Position numbers and translations under genes: made by a program. Under the pieces are notes generated by a model. It saw only the letters and a list, made by a program, of their open reading frames with translations. It searched no databases and was not told the origin of the DNA. Of a stretch of 64,000 nucleotides of DNA, positions 61,290 through 64,000 are shown one piece after another (position 1 is the stretch's first letter; every line of letters begins with the position of its first letter). The stretch is from the NCBI GenBank assembly GCA_001600875.1, contig BCLD01000001.1, positions 98,626 through 162,625 of the forward strand, read 5' to 3'. This DNA comes from Solicoccozyma terricola (Eukaryota > Basidiomycota > Tremellomycetes > Filobasidiales > Piskurozymaceae).

Positions 61290-61494
61290 GTTGGGGGGGG
61301 GGAGGGGGGGTGATGGGATGAGCTGTGGAGTGCCCTACCATGCATGTATCCCACCCCTCGCCACCGTCGCCACCCTCGCCACTCCCTCGCACGCGTGTTG
61401 ACAGGGAACAGCTCATCGCGTAGAGAGGAGAGAGTGGGCAGTCATGTCATGCCATATATATCATATCCATCACACAGCCACCATCCCCATCCCC

Positions 61495-61527
61495 CACACA
61501 CCACACACACCACACCACACACATCCC
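61495..61527 (+). repeat. AC-rich simple repeat abutting the septin start codon
   Basis: Repeated CACAC/ACCAC units run into the ATG at 61528. Confidence 0.8.
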
Positions 61528-63893
61528 ATGTCTTACGGTCGTCAGATGTCCAACTCACCCATCGCTTCAAGGGGTCGAGGTCGCAAACAGGCAAAAAAGG
61601 GGGTTCAATTGACAGTCATGGTCGTCGGTCCGTTTCCCCCAATCCCTTATGCATGATATGAATCCAGATTCCCGTCTTCTAACCCCCTCGTACATCCCAT
61701 ACACCCCACCTCCATTACCCTACTCCCAACCAACTCCCTGATCATACCTTTTCCTTACCCACCCACCGTCACCGCATACGCTCCCCCCCCCCCCCCTCTT
61801 ATAGGCGCCTCGGGATCAGGTCGTACAACATTCATCAACACCCTATGCGAATCAACCGTTTCTCCTCATCGAGAACCAGAAGCACCAGAACATGCACATA
61901 TCGAACAAGGAATAAAGATTAAACCTATGAATGTCGGTGAGTTTGAAAAAAGGAATCCCTTTTCCCCCTTTTTCCCTTGGGACAATCAAATGCTGATTTT
62001 GTTGGTTTTTGATGATCCGGGGCTTGGGTTTTTGGTTTGATTTTTCTTTTTTTCTTCTCTCCTCAGAACTCGAAGAAGAAGGAGTTAGAATCGCTTTGAC
62101 TATAGTTGATACTCCTGGATTCGGCGATAATATCGATAATGAGTATTGGTGAGTTCTTGGATAGTGACGCTTTTGAGGGGGGTTGGTTGGGTTTAAAACG
62201 TTCTGATCGCGGTATGGTCTCCTTTTTTTTTCGGGGGTTTCTTCCTGATAATCCGTCGTTCGATGCGATCGTCCAATCCCTGGTTCAATATTCAAATCCA
62301 ACTTCTACGTTCCCCCGACCCCACCTCCCCACTTCCCCTTCTCCATCCTTTATCTCACCCAAACCCATCCTCCACCCTCCCATCCCCCCCCCCCCCCCAC
62401 CCCCTCCCTCCCTCCATACACACACACAGCTTCCAAGAAATCTCATCTTATCTGGAACGCCAATACGATGAAATCCTAGCTGAAGAATCTCGAATTAAAC
62501 GAAACCCTCGTTCTAGAGATGATAGAGTACATGCTTTATTGTATTTTATTCCACCGACTGGACATGCGTGAGTATTGGGAGGGAAGGAGGGGGGGTTGGA
62601 ATACGTGGCTGATGTTGGATTGTGGGTGGGGTACCTTTTGTCGTTTTGTCGTTTTGTTTTCTTTTTCTTCAAACAAACGGGGTTGTGCAAATCAAAAGGT
62701 TAAGGGAAATGGATATTGAACTCATGCGTAGACTCTCTCCAAGGGTTAATGTCATCCCTGTCATTGGGAAATCCGATACAATGACTCCTACTGAATTAAG
62801 GGATTTCAAGAAAAGAGTAAGTCATTCGATCTTGTCTCTTGTCTCTTGTCTCTTTTTGTTTCTTCTTCTTCTTCGTCTATCCGATGATCAAGGATTATCA
62901 ACGAACATTGCAAACTGATCATTTGGTGCACGGTGTGACCCCTCCCCCTCCCCTCCCCTCCCCCCCTCCCCCCCTCTCTCCCTCACTTCTCCATATCCCC
63001 AGATCATGGAAGATATCGAATATTATAACATCCCGGTTTACAATTTCCCATATGACATTGAAGAGGATGATGAAGATACGATTTCAGATAATCAAGAACT
63101 ACGAGTAAGTTTTCCGTTTTTCTTTTCACTTCTTTTGGCCGCGGCCTAACCTTTTCAAAACGGCAACACAGTCCCTTCTCCCTTTTGCTCTCGTTGGCTC
63201 TGAAGAGGAAATCATGATCAATGGTCAACAGATTCGTGGTCGTAGATACCCATGGGGAATAGTCGAGGTTGATAATCCACAACATTCGGATTTCGCTAGG
63301 TTGAGGCAAGCGCTTTTGATGTGAGTGTGTGAATTGAGGCAAGGGGGGGAGAGGTTCTGCGGGGTTTCCTTCTTCACGTCTCTGATATCCTTTTATGGGT
63401 TTTTCGATTTTCTTTTTCTTTACTTTTCCCCAAAGTACTCATCTTATCGATCTCAAGGAAATCACTCATGACTTTTTATACGAGAATTACCGTACCGAAA
63501 AGTTATCCAAGTCTGTTGGTGGAAACGAGTAAGTCCCAGCTCTAGATTGTATTCCTGTTCATCCTAAACAAACGCCCCGCCTCGCCCCAGTCGATCAACC
63601 TCCATTCCACCCGAGGATATGGCCAACCAATCCGTTCGACTCAAGGAAGACCAACTCCGTCGTGAGGAGGAGAAACTCCGTGAGATTGAATTCAAGGTTC
63701 AGAGGGAATTGCAGGTCAAGAAACAAGAGTTGATGGCCAAGGAAGATAGTTTGAGGGTGTTGGAGCAAAGGTTGGGTGAGTCTCGAGTGTGTGCGGGGGG
63801 GGGCGGGGGTGGGTGATCTTTCGATCCCGAGGACCTGATCGATTATCTTCATCCCTTACAGCCGCTCAACACACCGGCGGGACTATGACCTAG
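61528..63893 (+). CDS. CDC11: Septin CDC11
   Basis: Starts MSYGRQMSNSPIASRGRG, directly after an AC-rich leader. Across the first intron the G1 loop reads VVGASGSGRTTFINTLCES. Further exons give the G3 motif TIVDTPGFGDNIDNE, and RVHALLYFIPPTGHA joined to LREMDIELMRRLSPRVNVIPVIGKSD (the G4 position; AKAD is common, here GKSD). Then come IMEDIEYYNIPVYNFPYDIEEDDED and the septin unique element YPWGIVEVDNPQHSDFARLRQALL, DLKEITHDFLYENYRTEKLS. A coiled coil (RLKEDQLRREEEKLREIEFKVQREL) precedes a short AAQHTGGTMT end at TAG 63891-63893. The ASGSGRTTF/NTLC wording and the YRTEKLS box point to the Cdc11 class. It builds filaments at the bud neck and septum. Confidence 0.93.
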
Positions 63894-64000
63894 ATGCTAC
63901 ACGAGTCATGACCATCATCGCATCACGACGATTTCTCTTTCCCCCTTTTTCCCCCACCTTCGCGCCTGCTTGACGAACCCCCGATACGATGTATCAGACC

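Overview
This is eukaryotic nuclear DNA from a fungus. Almost every gene is cut by many short introns (about 50-80 nt, GTRNGT donors, YAG acceptors), and stop-free exons on both strands only make sense when joined across them. Gene order is dense and non-operonic. The gene set and intron-rich style fit a basidiomycete, most likely a tremellomycete (Cryptococcus/Kwoniella-like). That assignment is an inference from style, not from a database match.

Layout. 1-2275: 3' part of the Dsc1/Tul1 membrane RING E3 ligase gene, tail to tail with an amino-acid permease (2328-4229, minus). 4853-6256: Gfo/Idh/MocA oxidoreductase. 6708-9762: M1 aminopeptidase/LTA4-hydrolase-like enzyme. 10189-12748: Ser-rich, predicted tail-anchored protein with a SAM-like segment, facing a SUN-domain ER protein (12851-15856, minus). 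16268-16682 (minus): CMC4-like twin Cx9C mitochondrial protein. 17070-19665 (minus): GT4 glycosyltransferase. 20085-22206 (minus): secreted type-B carboxylesterase. 22446-24762 (minus): chaperonin subunit CCT3. 25491-25589: intron-containing tRNA. 25846-27662 (minus): Zn2Cys6 protein with its zinc cluster near the C-terminus. 27663-30467: 2.8 kb without a convincing gene, rich in G/C homopolymers, with three MCB-type ACGCGT boxes and an assembly gap ahead of RNR1 (30468-34269). 34566-35130: small DUF427 protein. 36735-39149: divergent HMG-box protein. 39379-40123 (minus): His-rich hydrophilin-like repeat protein. 41077-42845: GPI-anchored fasciclin protein. 43404-45697: YVH1-type phosphatase, facing a membrane-anchored pepsin-family protein (45799 to about 49.6 kb, minus). 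50870-55244: GH106-like glycoside hydrolase, followed by an MFS sugar transporter (55956-58169). 58470-61289: AIR1/2-type zinc-knuckle protein. 61528-63893: CDC11-type septin.

Most genes are housekeeping: ER/Golgi protein quality control (DSC ligase, SUN protein), protein folding (CCT3), dNTP synthesis (RNR1), RNA surveillance (AIR), ribosome maturation (YVH1) and septum formation (CDC11). The only pair that looks like a metabolic neighbourhood is the GH106-like hydrolase with the downstream sugar transporter.

The most distinctive signals are very small exons: 5 nt and a 23-nt terminal exon in RNR1, 15 nt in the oxidoreductase, 18 nt in AIR, and 22 nt in both the zinc-cluster and SAM-like genes. 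Others are a GC-AG intron in CMC4 and very long G/C homopolymers in introns and intergenic DNA, one being 51 G, one A, 51 G. I found no CRISPR array, intact transposon, rRNA or viral gene, and nothing I could defend as a new multi-gene system.
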